In this document: piece by piece, positions 57,503 to 64,000 of the stretch
How positions within the stretch are numbered: the stretch's first letter is position 1
Layout: every line of letters starts with the position of its first letter
Assembly (NCBI RefSeq): GCF_018069705.1
Contig: NZ_CP072943.1
Location: 2,419,453-2,483,452 of the forward strand
Source of the DNA: Aminithiophilus ramosus
GTDB lineage: Bacteria; Synergistota; Synergistia; Synergistales; Aminithiophilaceae
DNA: 64,000 nucleotides
Direction of reading: 5' to 3'
Position numbers and translations under genes: made by a program
Notes under the pieces: model-generated
What the model was told of the DNA's origin: nothing
Seen by the model: only the letters and a program-made list of their open reading frames with translations
Database searches by the model: none

Positions 57503-57569
57503 CTCATTTGATGTCGACGGCAGAAAGCTTCAAAACAGCAACGGGCTCAAAGCGATGGGAAGAAAACCC

Positions 57570-57590
57570 TAAGGGGCCTTCGGCCCTTTT
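57570..57590 (-). terminator. Terminator-like hairpin after the fused pglC-pglD gene
   Basis: On the minus strand AAAAGGGCCGAAGGCCCCTT, a GC-rich hairpin (7 bp, GAA loop). It separates the fused pglC-pglD gene from darT. Confidence 0.55.
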
Positions 57591-57621
57591 GCGCATCGAG
57601 ACGCCCGCGATCCGAAACCGG

Positions 57622-58320
57622 TCAGGGATGCAGAATCCGCGCCGGAACGCCGACGGCCGTGACGGCCTCGGGCAAGTCGGTGACAACGGCGGCTCCGGCA
57701 CCGACGACGGTTTGGGATCCGATGGATCGGCCGGGGATAACCGATGTCCCCATGCCCAGAAGACAGCCTTCTCCCACCTGGACTTCGCCGGCAAGATGAA
57801 CGCCGGGACAGAGATGGGCGAAATCGCCGATGCGACAATCGTGATCGATGGTGGCCCCCGTATTGACGATGACCTGGGCCCAGCCGGTAATACCGGGTTT
57901 GACCTCATGACGGCGCATCTGATGGGCCGTATAGCGATCGAGGTACGCCATAAGCAAAGGACGAGGACCGACGAGGCTCATGTCCCCGCTGAAGACGTTG
58001 ATCAGTTCGGGCAGCTCGTCGATGCTCGTCGAGCGCAAGAATCGTCCGAAGGGGGTGAGACGCTTTTCATCGGGGAGCAGTTTTCCCTCTGCGTCGCGTT
58101 CATTTGTCATTGTGCGGAATTTATACATAAAAAAAGGGCGCCCTTCCAGGCCGGGGCGCTGCTGACGAAAGAGGACGGGGCTGCCAAGGTATCGACGGAC
58201 CAACAGAGCGACGACGGCGAGAAGGGGGCTCAACAGCAGGAGCCCCAGGCCGGAGGCGACGACGTCAAAAACCCGCTTGGCCCCTTTCTCCAGGGGCGAA
58301 GCGTTTTTCCACCCGGCCAT
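57622..58320 (-). CDS. PglC-PglD in-frame fusion
   Basis: 232 residues. Residues 1-150 equal PglC up to KPGITGWAQV, including the catalytic dyad D101-E102, then join directly to the PglD beta-helix at VNTGATIDHDCRIGDFAHLCPGV. Lost are the last about 60 residues of PglC and the sugar-binding N-terminal domain of PglD. The junction falls on TGACNTGGGCCC, present at both borders in the intact copy (51408 and 51968 region), which would give a 560-bp deletion. The frame is open throughout. Whether it works is unknown; I expect neither activity to be normal. Confidence 0.85.
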   Translation of the reverse strand: MAGWKNASPLEKGAKRVFDVVASGLGLLLLSPLLAVVALLVRRYLGSPVLFRQQRPGLEGRPFFMYKFRTMTNERDAEGKLLPDEKRLTPFGRFLRSTSIDELPELINVFSGDMSLVGPRPLLMAYLDRYTAHQMRRHEVKPGITGWAQVIVNTGATIDHDCRIGDFAHLCPGVHLAGEVQVGEGCLLGMGTSVIPGRSIGSQTVVGAGAAVVTDLPEAVTAVGVPARILHP

Positions 58321-58454
58321 GTCAGAAGGACCTGCTATCGGAAGGGATAAAGATGGCGAGGACGGTTGCTGTCGCTTGTGTCACGTTCGGTCACCTCGTC
58401 GGAGAGTTGGGTTCGGCGATCTCGGCAGTGGAGTCAGGGAATATCGTATAGTCC

Positions 58455-58600
58455 CCAAAGGCAAAACCTTGTGCGGCCAGGATGGCCACACTCCCAGGAA
58501 GGGCAAGGCCCCGTAAAACCGGAACAGCTTCAGCCGCAGAAAGGGCAAGGTCTTTCCGGGGACGAAAAGGGGCCCAAAGCGGTCGCCTGCGGCGTGCCGA
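58455..58600. repeat. Repeat copy (c), GCGGCCAGGATGGCC type
   Basis: The third copy, between the pglC-pglD fusion and the sigma-like gene. It is the presumed parent arrangement because here the adjacent sigma-like gene is complete. Confidence 0.8.
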
Positions 58601-58629
58601 TCTGGACCCTATTATAGTTCAATTTTATT

Positions 58630-59115
58630 CTAGGCGGTAGACGAAGGGCTGAAATCGTTGACGGATCGAAGGCTTTGCCTTATGCGCCCCAGCCTGGCGC
58701 TGACGGCCTGTTGGCTCAGCCCCATCCGGCACCCCGCCTCTTTCTGGCTGAGGCCGCCGATCAGGAGGGACAGAAGACATTCGTCTTCGGGCTTGAAACC
58801 CCATGTTACCAGATTGAAGTCCGGTTCGGCGGCGAGGATCTCCTCGAAATCCTCCAGAGGGGTCTCGACGGTTTTTCGTCCCCTTCTCCACCCCTTCGCG
58901 GCGCTGTCGCGCAGGGCTCGCCGAAGGGCCTTGGCCAGGAAGGCCGGAAGGGTTTTCTCGTCGCGGCAGCGGGGAAGAAGGCGGAGCAGGGCGAGATAGC
59001 CTTCCTGGACGAGGTCGTCGAATTCGGCTCCCGGCCCCGCATAGCGCCACGCCAGGGAGCGGACCAGAGGAGTGTAGCGGGCCAGGGTTTTTTCGGCTTC
59101 CGGCTTCTTCTTCAT
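58630..59115 (-). CDS. Small sigma-70-like factor
   Basis: 161 residues. An N-terminal region-2-like part (LARYTPLVRSLAWRYAGPGAEFDDLVQEGYLALLRLLPR) and a C-terminal region-4 helix-turn-helix (LIGGLSQKEAGCRMGLSQQAVSARLGRIRQSL). There is no region 3. It resembles phage-like or accessory sigma factors. The adjacent YvrJ-type gene recalls the accessory SigO (YvrI) locus of Bacillus, where yvrJ is a neighbour. The ATG overlaps the M15 peptidase stop. Confidence 0.82.
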   Translation of the reverse strand: MKKKPEAEKTLARYTPLVRSLAWRYAGPGAEFDDLVQEGYLALLRLLPRCRDEKTLPAFLAKALRRALRDSAAKGWRRGRKTVETPLEDFEEILAAEPDFNLVTWGFKPEDECLLSLLIGGLSQKEAGCRMGLSQQAVSARLGRIRQSLRSVNDFSPSSTA

Positions 59116-59453
59116 AGGGCCAGGTGGATGAAGTTGCGCCTCGGGTAGGGAAGGATCTTTCCGAAGCCGACGGTTTGAGCCAGGGCGATGACTTTGGGTT
59201 GCCAGACGGCGGCGACGGCGATATCGGCGGCCCTGCCTCTGGTGTGGTCGCTTCCCTCGACGCCGCCCACTTCGGCGTTGTGATCGAAGCAGCGGTAGCC
59301 GGAGGTGATGATGACGGGTTCGCCCCAGCCGTCGCGGAGCTGTTGGAGTTTCTGAAGCAGTTCCGGCTGGATTTTGACGGTTTTGCAGCAGGGGCAGGCG
59401 AATTCGGCGAGGCGGAAGGAGGGCGAGAGGGGGATGTCGTTGAGGGGCTTCAC
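59112..59453 (-). CDS. Peptidase M15A-type D-Ala-D-Ala carboxypeptidase
   Basis: 113 residues: CPCCKTVKIQPELLQKLQQLRDGWGEPVIITSGYRCFDHNAEVGGVEGSDHTRGRAADIAV. SDHTRGRAADI is the zinc-site motif. It is short, lacks a signal peptide, and looks like phage endolysin-type members. The GTG at 59453 has GGAGG 6 nt upstream and overlaps the YvrJ stop. Confidence 0.9.
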   Translation of the reverse strand: MKPLNDIPLSPSFRLAEFACPCCKTVKIQPELLQKLQQLRDGWGEPVIITSGYRCFDHNAEVGGVEGSDHTRGRAADIAVAAVWQPKVIALAQTVGFGKILPYPRRNFIHLAL

Positions 59454-59602
59454 CGATTGGCCTCCAGTCGGGCAAGGATGACCTGGAGGTCCTGCAGGGC
59501 TCGGGTGAGGGCTTCGAGGCGGCTTTCCATCCGGACGAGGAGGTAGGCGGCGACGGCGACGGCGAAGCCGCCCTGAGCCAGGATCTGGATGAAGCCTTCC
59601 AT
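59450..59602 (-). CDS. YvrJ family small membrane protein
   Basis: 50 residues: an N-terminal hydrophobic helix (FIQILAQGGFAVAVAAYLLVRME) and a charged coiled-coil-like tail (RLEALTRALQDLQVILARLE), the pattern of YvrJ. The family has no known function. AGGAGGTGA precedes the ATG. It is upstream of the M15 peptidase and sigma-like gene with overlapping ends, so they form an operon. Confidence 0.85.
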   Translation of the reverse strand: MEGFIQILAQGGFAVAVAAYLLVRMESRLEALTRALQDLQVILARLEANR

Positions 59603-59632
59603 TTGTGTCACCTCCTGTTGTTTTCGTTGACG

Positions 59633-60240
59633 TTGCGGTTGCGGGAGCGACGAGGCAGGGAACCCTGTGCCCCTTCGGGGCACGTGCGGCCAGGATGGCC
59701 ACACTCCCAGGAAGGGCAAAACCTTCCGTCCCTGAGACGGTCGTGTTCCCGGGAAGGGCGAAACCTTCGCTTCCGGCGGGATCACGTTGCGGTTGCGGGA
59801 GCGGCGAGGCGGGGAACCCTGTGCCCCTTCGGGGCACGTGCGGCCAGGATGGCCACACTCCCAGGAAGGGCAAGACCTTCCGTCCCTGAGACGGTCGTGT
59901 TCCCAGGAAGGGCGAAACCTTCGCTTCCGGCGGGATCACGTTGCGGTTGCGGGAGCGGCGAGGCGGGGAACCCTGTGCCCCTTCGGGGCACGTGCGGCCA
60001 GGATGGCCACACTCCCAGGAAGGGCAAGACCTTCCGTCCCTGAGACGGTCGTGTTCCCAGGAAGGGCGAAACCTTCGCTTCCGGCGGGATCACGTTGCGG
60101 TTGCGGGAGCAGCGAGGCGGGGAACCCTGTGCCCCTTCGGGGCACGTGCGGCCAGGATGGCCACACTCCCAGGAAGGGCAAAACCTTCCGTCCCTGAGAC
60201 GGTCGTGTTCCCAGGAAGGGCAAGACCTTCCGCTCGTGAG
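59633..60240. repeat. 154-bp tandem repeat, four copies
   Basis: Units begin near 59633, 59787, 59941 and 60095 and are nearly identical. Each contains GCCCCTTCGGGGCACGTGCGGCC, a CCAGGATGGCCACACTCCCAGG motif and the hairpin-prone CTGAGACGGTCGTG. The motifs overlap those of the single repeat blocks at 52.6-58.6 kb. Open frames here are repeat products. Confidence 0.9.
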
Positions 60241-60242
60241 GG

Positions 60243-60273
60243 GGGGCCGAGGGCGGGAGGTGCCCTCGGCCCC
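60243..60273 (-). terminator. Terminator hairpin after the DUF2922 gene
   Basis: A perfect 12-bp stem (GGGGCCGAGGGC / GCCCTCGGCCCC, 7-nt loop) just past the stop at 60279, on the minus strand. Confidence 0.6.
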
Positions 60274-60278
60274 TGATC

Positions 60279-60488
60279 TTAGCCGGCGATGAGTTCCGTC
60301 ACGGTGCGGTCGACGAGGTCGGCGCCGAGGACGGCGGCGGGACCGTAGCCGAAGACGGGCGTGGCGACGAGGGCGTCCATGGCGGTCTGGACTTCCTGGG
60401 CGGTGAGGTCGCCTCGGACGTTGGCGAGGCTCAGCGTCACCTTTTCGCCCATGGTGTCCTCGAAGTGGAGGCGCAGGGTGGTGGCCAT
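60279..60488 (-). CDS. DUF2922 family protein
   Basis: 69 residues: TTLRLHFEDTMGEKVTLSLANVRGDLTAQEVQTAMDALVATPVF. This matches the DUF2922 family, which regularly sits beside DUF1659 and YvrJ genes. Function unknown. AGGAGGTGAAA lies upstream of the ATG. Confidence 0.85.
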   Translation of the reverse strand: MATTLRLHFEDTMGEKVTLSLANVRGDLTAQEVQTAMDALVATPVFGYGPAAVLGADLVDRTVTELIAG

Positions 60489-60536
60489 CGGATTTCACCT
60501 CCTTTCTCTCGCGGTCTTACGATGACGGGGACGGCG

Positions 60537-60755
60537 CTACTCCGCCACCAGGTCCGTATCGATCTTCTGGGTACGGACGACGGGGTATGCCAGCAGCGCA
60601 CCCAGGGCCGAGACGACGGTCGCGATGTCGTCGGCCGAGGCCGAGCCGTCGACGTTGCCGAGGCTCATGGAGCGGTAGAGGGCCTTGCCTTCGCCGTCGG
60701 TCCCCACCTGGAGCCTGAGGGAAAGGCGGCTGCTTTCGGGCGTGTAACCGGCCAT
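60537..60755 (-). CDS. DUF1659 family protein
   Basis: 72 residues from the ATG at 60755 (GGAGGTGAAG upstream): SLRLQVGTDGEGKALYRSMSLGNVDGSASADDIATVVSALGALLAYPV. It fits DUF1659. Function unknown. First of the small-gene cluster DUF1659 - DUF2922 - YvrJ. Confidence 0.82.
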   Translation of the reverse strand: MAGYTPESSRLSLRLQVGTDGEGKALYRSMSLGNVDGSASADDIATVVSALGALLAYPVVRTQKIDTDLVAE

Positions 60756-60873
60756 GGACTTCACCTCCCTTCCTGATGTCGAGCCTGTCTTGCGCTCTCA
60801 CCCTGTAAAGGGGCACGGGGAGGGGGCCTTCACCATCGGCCGCGACGGAAGTGTCCTCTCTCGCCGGAAGGGC

Positions 60874-60900
60874 GAAGGCCCGGCTGCGAGCCGGGCCTTC
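60874..60900. terminator. GC-rich hairpin upstream of DUF1659
   Basis: A perfect 11-bp stem (GAAGGCCCGGC / GCCGGGCCTTC, 5-nt loop). It is 120 bp upstream of the DUF1659 start and may stop transcription from the XRE side. Confidence 0.5.
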
Positions 60901-60931
60901 ACGGGACAAAGACGCTTCGGAGACCCCCGAC

Positions 60932-61230
60932 GAATCCGCGGATTCGTCGGGAGCGGCTCCGCCGGAGCCGTCGGCGCGGGTCGGAGACACGTTCTTCAAC
61001 ACCGCAGACGCGTCGCGGCCTGCCTGGCAAAGTTTCGCTCCCTCTTTGCCTGTGCCTTCCGTTCCAAGGGCCCCCCACCCGAATCCGCAGACGCGTCGGG
61101 AGCGGCTCAGCCGGGGCCGTCGGCACGGGTCGGAGGCGCGTTCTTCAACAGCGGGGATGAACTGCGGCCGGCCTGACAGGGTGGGACGCTTCCGCCCCTT
61201 GTTGGCCTGTGGGTTCGGCTTTCAGAGGTC
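60932..61230. repeat. 149-bp imperfect direct repeat, two copies
   Basis: Copies begin at 60932 and 61081 with GAATCCGC, and share GAGCGGCTC, GTCGGCRCGGGTCGGAG and GCGTTCTTCAACA-like stretches. The inside of copy 1 holds the hairpin CGGCTCCGCCGGAGCCG. It lies between DUF1659 and the XRE gene, with no coding evidence. Confidence 0.65.
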
Positions 61231-61416
61231 GCCGTCGAAAAGATCGGAAAGAGAGCATCGCAGGGCCCGGCAGAGGGCCGCCAGCGTCTCCAGCCGGGGC
61301 AGGGTGCTTCCCTCTTCCCAGCGCTGGACGGTCCGCACCGAGACGCCGGCCTGTCGGGCCAGGTCGTCCCTCGTCCAGCCCCGTCGAAAGCGCAGCTCCC
61401 GAAGTTGCCTTTTCAT
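61222..61416 (-). CDS. XRE family transcriptional regulator, small
   Basis: 64 residues, almost all helix-turn-helix: LRELRFRRGWTRDDLARQAGVSVRTVQRWEEGSTLPRLETLAALCRALRCSLSDLF. The ATG at 61416 follows AGGAGGCCGG. It has its own promoter and stands next to the DUF1659 cluster. Targets unknown. Confidence 0.9.
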   Translation of the reverse strand: MKRQLRELRFRRGWTRDDLARQAGVSVRTVQRWEEGSTLPRLETLAALCRALRCSLSDLFDGDL

Positions 61417-61724
61417 GGATACCGGCCTCCTTTCTCGTTGTCTTCATTATGGAGCACTTAACGAGCAAAGGCAAGCATGCAGACAACAACGGAGCGACAT
61501 GGCTGTCGCCCCGTTGAGGGGAGGATCTGGAATCGTTCGTTTTCAGCAGTAGGGGGAAAGAGGTTCCCTGGAATCCGCAGGCCTGCCGGGAAAAGGAGAG
61601 ATGCTCAGCCCGATTCCGCAGGCAAGAACAGAACGGAAACCCCATCGGCCAGGCCGGGAAGAGCCTGGAGGACGGAGACGTCCGCCTCGGCTCCGCGCGC
61701 CGGGAGGATGGAGGGGTGCGACCG
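61417..61724. other. Intergenic region between the XRE and pglF-type genes
   Basis: 308 bp. It contains the XRE promoter. The rest shows no gene or clear terminator; scattered ATTCCGCAGGC pieces resemble the 149-bp repeats nearby. Confidence 0.5.
61446..61474 (-). promoter_or_regulatory. Promoter of the small XRE gene
   Basis: On the minus strand TTGCCT (61474-61469), exactly 17 nt, CATAAT (61451-61446), 30 bp before the ATG. Confidence 0.6.
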
Positions 61725-63656
61725 TCAGGAACCGCCGCCTTCGATGGCCTGGGGAAGGGCCTCTTCCCTCTCCCTGGGGGGGAAGGGGATGGGGCTCTGG
61801 GGCCCCTTGAAGGTGGGGACGAAGCGGGCCAGGAGGCGCCGGGCGCCGTCGTCGTCGATGCCCTCCCTGAGGGCGGCGGCGATCTGGGCCCGGAGGGCGT
61901 TGCCCTTCTGGAGGTCGAGGCGGGCCAGAAAGATCTTGTCGTGAGCCGTCCGCGAGACCTTGGCCACGTCGTAGAAGAGTTCCTCGAAGAGCTTCTCCCC
62001 CGGGCGGATGCCGGAAAAGGCGATCTCGACGTCGCGGTAGGGCTCGCGGCCGTGGAGGCGGATGAGCATTTCGGCCAGTTCGACGATGCGCACGGGCTCG
62101 CCCATGTCGAGGACGAAGAGCTCGCCGCCCCGCCCCAGGGCCGAGGCCTGGAGGACGAGGGAGACGGCCTCGGGGATGAGCATGAAATAGCGCCTCATCT
62201 CGGGGTCGGTGACGGTGACGGGCCCGCCCCGCTCGATCTGGCGCTCGAACTTGGGGATGACGCTGCCCCGGCTGCCCAGGACGTTGCCGAAGCGGACGGC
62301 CATGTAGGCCGTCTCGGGGAAGGATTCCTGCGTCTCCTCCAGCACCATCTCGGCCAGACGTTTCGTGGCACCCATGACGCTCGTGGGGTTGACGGCCTTG
62401 TCGGTGGAGATCATGACCATGCGCGTGACGCGGAACTCTCCGGCCAGGCGCGCCACGGTGGCCGTGCCGAAGACGTTGACGCGGAGGGCCTCGGCGGCGT
62501 TGCACTCCATGAGGGGGACATGCTTGTGGGCGGCGGCGTGGAAGACGACCTCGGGCCCCCAGGCGGCGAAGATCCGCCCCATGGAGGCCGAATCGGCCAC
62601 GTCGGCGATGAGGGGGACGACGGGGACGGCCACGCCGCCGTCGCGCAGCTCTTCCAGCAGGGTGTAGATGGAGTGCTCGCCGTGACCCAGAAGGAGAAGC
62701 TTCTTGGGGCCGTAGGCGAGGATCTGGCGGCAGATCTCGCTGCCGATGGAGCCGCCGGCGCCCGTGACGAGGACCGTCCGTCCCTCGACGACGGAGCGGA
62801 TGCGGCCGTTGTCGAGGTGGATGGGCTCGCGGCGGAGGAGGTCCTCCAGGTTCACCTTGCGCAGGGCCGAGACGGAGACGCGGCCGCCGGCCAGGTCCTG
62901 CATGGCCGGGATGACGCGGACCTGGAAGTGGCGCGACCGGAGCAGGTCCAGAATCTCCCTGATGCGCGTGCCCGGCAGGGAGGGCATGGCGATGACCACG
63001 TCGTCGACGCCGAGGCGTTCGGCCTCGCGGGGAAGGTCGGCGATGGGGCCCAGCACGGGGAGGGTGGCGATGATCTTGCCCTGTTTGCGCCCGTCGTCGT
63101 CGAAGAAGGCCACGGGGCGCAGGGCGCTGCCGGAGCGGAGCAGGTCCCGCGCCAGGAGGCTCCCCGCCTCGCCGGCGCCGATGATGAAGGTCTGGCGGAC
63201 CCGTTCGCCGCAGCGGCTGTTCTCGAGGCGGATGAGACGCCAGAGGAGGCGCGACCCGGCGATGAAGGAAAGCCCCAGGAAAATGGCGACGGCGAAGCTG
63301 CTCCGGGGGACGGGAATGCCCGCCAGGGCGACGACGACGATGGCCGCGACGGAGCCGGCGAAGTAGAAGCGGGCCAGGCGGTAGCACTCCTCGATGCTGG
63401 CCTGGAGCCAGTAGACGCGGTACTGGCCCGAGAGGACGAGGGCCCCCATGACGAGGGGGACGAAGAGGAAGATCAGGGCCTGGAAGGCGCCCAGGCTCTC
63501 GTGAGGAAGGCGGAAGGTGAAGCGCAGGGCCAGGGCCAGATAGGAGGCCAGAAGAAGGGCCACCCCGTCGACGAGGGCGACGGAGCCGCTGCGGGCGCCC
63601 AAGGCGCGCCAGAGATGCATCAGCCTCTGGTGAAAACGCATCCTCACATGAAACAC
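61725..63656 (-). CDS. pglF: UDP-GlcNAc 4,6-dehydratase, membrane type (PglF/CapD/WbpM family)
   Basis: 643 residues. About four hydrophobic segments at the N-terminus (to about residue 145), a first Rossmann domain (FIIGAGEAGSLLARDLLR), and a catalytic SDR domain: VLVTGAGGSIGSEICRQIL, FHAAAHKHVPLME, STDKAVNPTSVMGATKRLAEM (the YxxxK Tyr replaced by Met, as in this family) and RFGNVLGSRGSVIPKFE. It makes the 4-keto substrate of PglE. The start is uncertain: GTG 63656, GTG 63647 or ATG 63641. Confidence 0.92.
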   Translation of the reverse strand: MFHVRMRFHQRLMHLWRALGARSGSVALVDGVALLLASYLALALRFTFRLPHESLGAFQALIFLFVPLVMGALVLSGQYRVYWLQASIEECYRLARFYFAGSVAAIVVVALAGIPVPRSSFAVAIFLGLSFIAGSRLLWRLIRLENSRCGERVRQTFIIGAGEAGSLLARDLLRSGSALRPVAFFDDDGRKQGKIIATLPVLGPIADLPREAERLGVDDVVIAMPSLPGTRIREILDLLRSRHFQVRVIPAMQDLAGGRVSVSALRKVNLEDLLRREPIHLDNGRIRSVVEGRTVLVTGAGGSIGSEICRQILAYGPKKLLLLGHGEHSIYTLLEELRDGGVAVPVVPLIADVADSASMGRIFAAWGPEVVFHAAAHKHVPLMECNAAEALRVNVFGTATVARLAGEFRVTRMVMISTDKAVNPTSVMGATKRLAEMVLEETQESFPETAYMAVRFGNVLGSRGSVIPKFERQIERGGPVTVTDPEMRRYFMLIPEAVSLVLQASALGRGGELFVLDMGEPVRIVELAEMLIRLHGREPYRDVEIAFSGIRPGEKLFEELFYDVAKVSRTAHDKIFLARLDLQKGNALRAQIAAALREGIDDDGARRLLARFVPTFKGPQSPIPFPPREREEALPQAIEGGGS

Positions 63657-63681
63657 CTGCTTTTCTTCGCCCCCGTCGCCC

Positions 63682-64000
63682 TCAGGCGAGACGGCGTTTT
63701 TTGCGGAAGGAAAGGGCTTCTTTCAGGGCGGCGATCTTGGCCGCGCGCTCCGGGTCGGCCTTGGCCGACCGCACGAATTCGAGGACGAAGGCGCCGAAGA
63801 GGGAGACGAAGCCGCCCAGGACCGTGGCCAGGACGACCATGAGGGTCCGCTTGGGCTTGACGCGCCTGTCGGGGACGACGGCCTCGTCGACGACCTGGAT
63901 GACGGTGGGCTCGTTGGCCTCGGCCATGCGGGCCTGCTCGTACTGTTTGAGGAGGAGGCCGTAGAGGGTCTCGTTGAACCTGAGGTCCCGCAGCAGGCGG
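63682..64000 (-). CDS. wzz: Chain-length determinant (Wzz) / GNVR domain protein, C-terminal part
   Basis: Partial, running off the right edge. It reads LRFNETLYGLLLKQYEQARMAEANEPTVIQVVDEAVVPDRRVKPKRTLMVVLATVLGGFVSLFGAFVLEFV, which is the end of the periplasmic coiled coil (GNVR motif region) and the second transmembrane helix of Wzz-type proteins. The short cytoplasmic tail has no tyrosine kinase domain. Probably in an operon with pglF 25 bp downstream. Confidence 0.88.
   Translation of the reverse strand, partial: RLLRDLRFNETLYGLLLKQYEQARMAEANEPTVIQVVDEAVVPDRRVKPKRTLMVVLATVLGGFVSLFGAFVLEFVRSAKADPERAAKIAALKEALSFRKKRRLA

Noticed and set aside
59633-60240. CRISPR array
   Set aside because: The 154-bp units are contiguous and contain no variable spacers. 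None of the repeat arrays in this window shows the short repeat plus unique spacer pattern, and there are no cas genes.
61716-63842. A 708-residue plus-strand open frame opposite the pglF-type gene
   Set aside because: Antisense shadow of a gene with clear family motifs.

Overview
The window is a GC-rich bacterial chromosome segment with AT-rich islands. A liv-type amino-acid ABC transporter, an L-lysine 6-transaminase gene, an amino-acid permease, a Wzx/Wzy/Wzz-type surface polysaccharide locus and a YvrJ/DUF2922/DUF1659 cluster together suggest an amino-acid-fermenting diderm. Synergistota is my best guess, but no rRNA or other decisive marker is present. No tRNA, rRNA or CRISPR array was seen.

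Layout. 1-5.6 kb: GC-rich hairpin repeat arrays around an ADP-ribosylglycohydrolase, a PaaI-type thioesterase and a DUF2703 protein. 5.6-14.5 kb (all minus strand): IclR regulator, KDPG/KDG aldolase, KDG kinase, class I aminotransferase, then livJ-H-M-G-F. 14.7-20.8 kb: more repeat arrays enclosing an AbiE-type toxin-antitoxin pair and an Rpn-type PD-(D/E)XK nuclease. 20.9-24.6 kb (minus): lysine 6-transaminase, acetamidase-like enzyme, APC permease. 24.7-25.7 kb: two divergent XRE regulators around a clear operator region.

25.8-64 kb is a surface polysaccharide locus. It opens with a winged-helix/nucleotidyltransferase-like regulator, then wzy, rfbB, fdtA, fdtB, rfbA, wzx, and an unusual MaoC hydratase / acyltransferase / CitE-like lyase trio that may make and attach an acyl group to the dTDP-3-amino sugar. 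34.5-47.2 kb is a graveyard of IS256, IS3, IS21 and ISL3 elements, many nested, around two glycosyltransferases. 47.3-52.4 kb (minus) holds a UDP-GlcNAc dehydrogenase, a glycosyltransferase and pglE-pglD-pglC; a pglF-type dehydratase and the end of wzz lie at 61.7-64 kb. These make a bacillosamine-type UDP-sugar and transfer it to the lipid carrier.

A roughly 5-kb defence-like island (52.8-57.6 kb) sits between two direct copies of the pglC/pglD region. It holds an AAA ATPase with a small nuclease-like partner, a decayed second ATPase copy, and a DarT/DarG toxin-antitoxin pair. The second pgl copy has a 560-bp deletion that fuses pglC to pglD in frame. Beyond it are a small sigma-like factor, an M15 peptidase, YvrJ, a 154-bp tandem repeat, DUF2922, DUF1659 and an XRE regulator.
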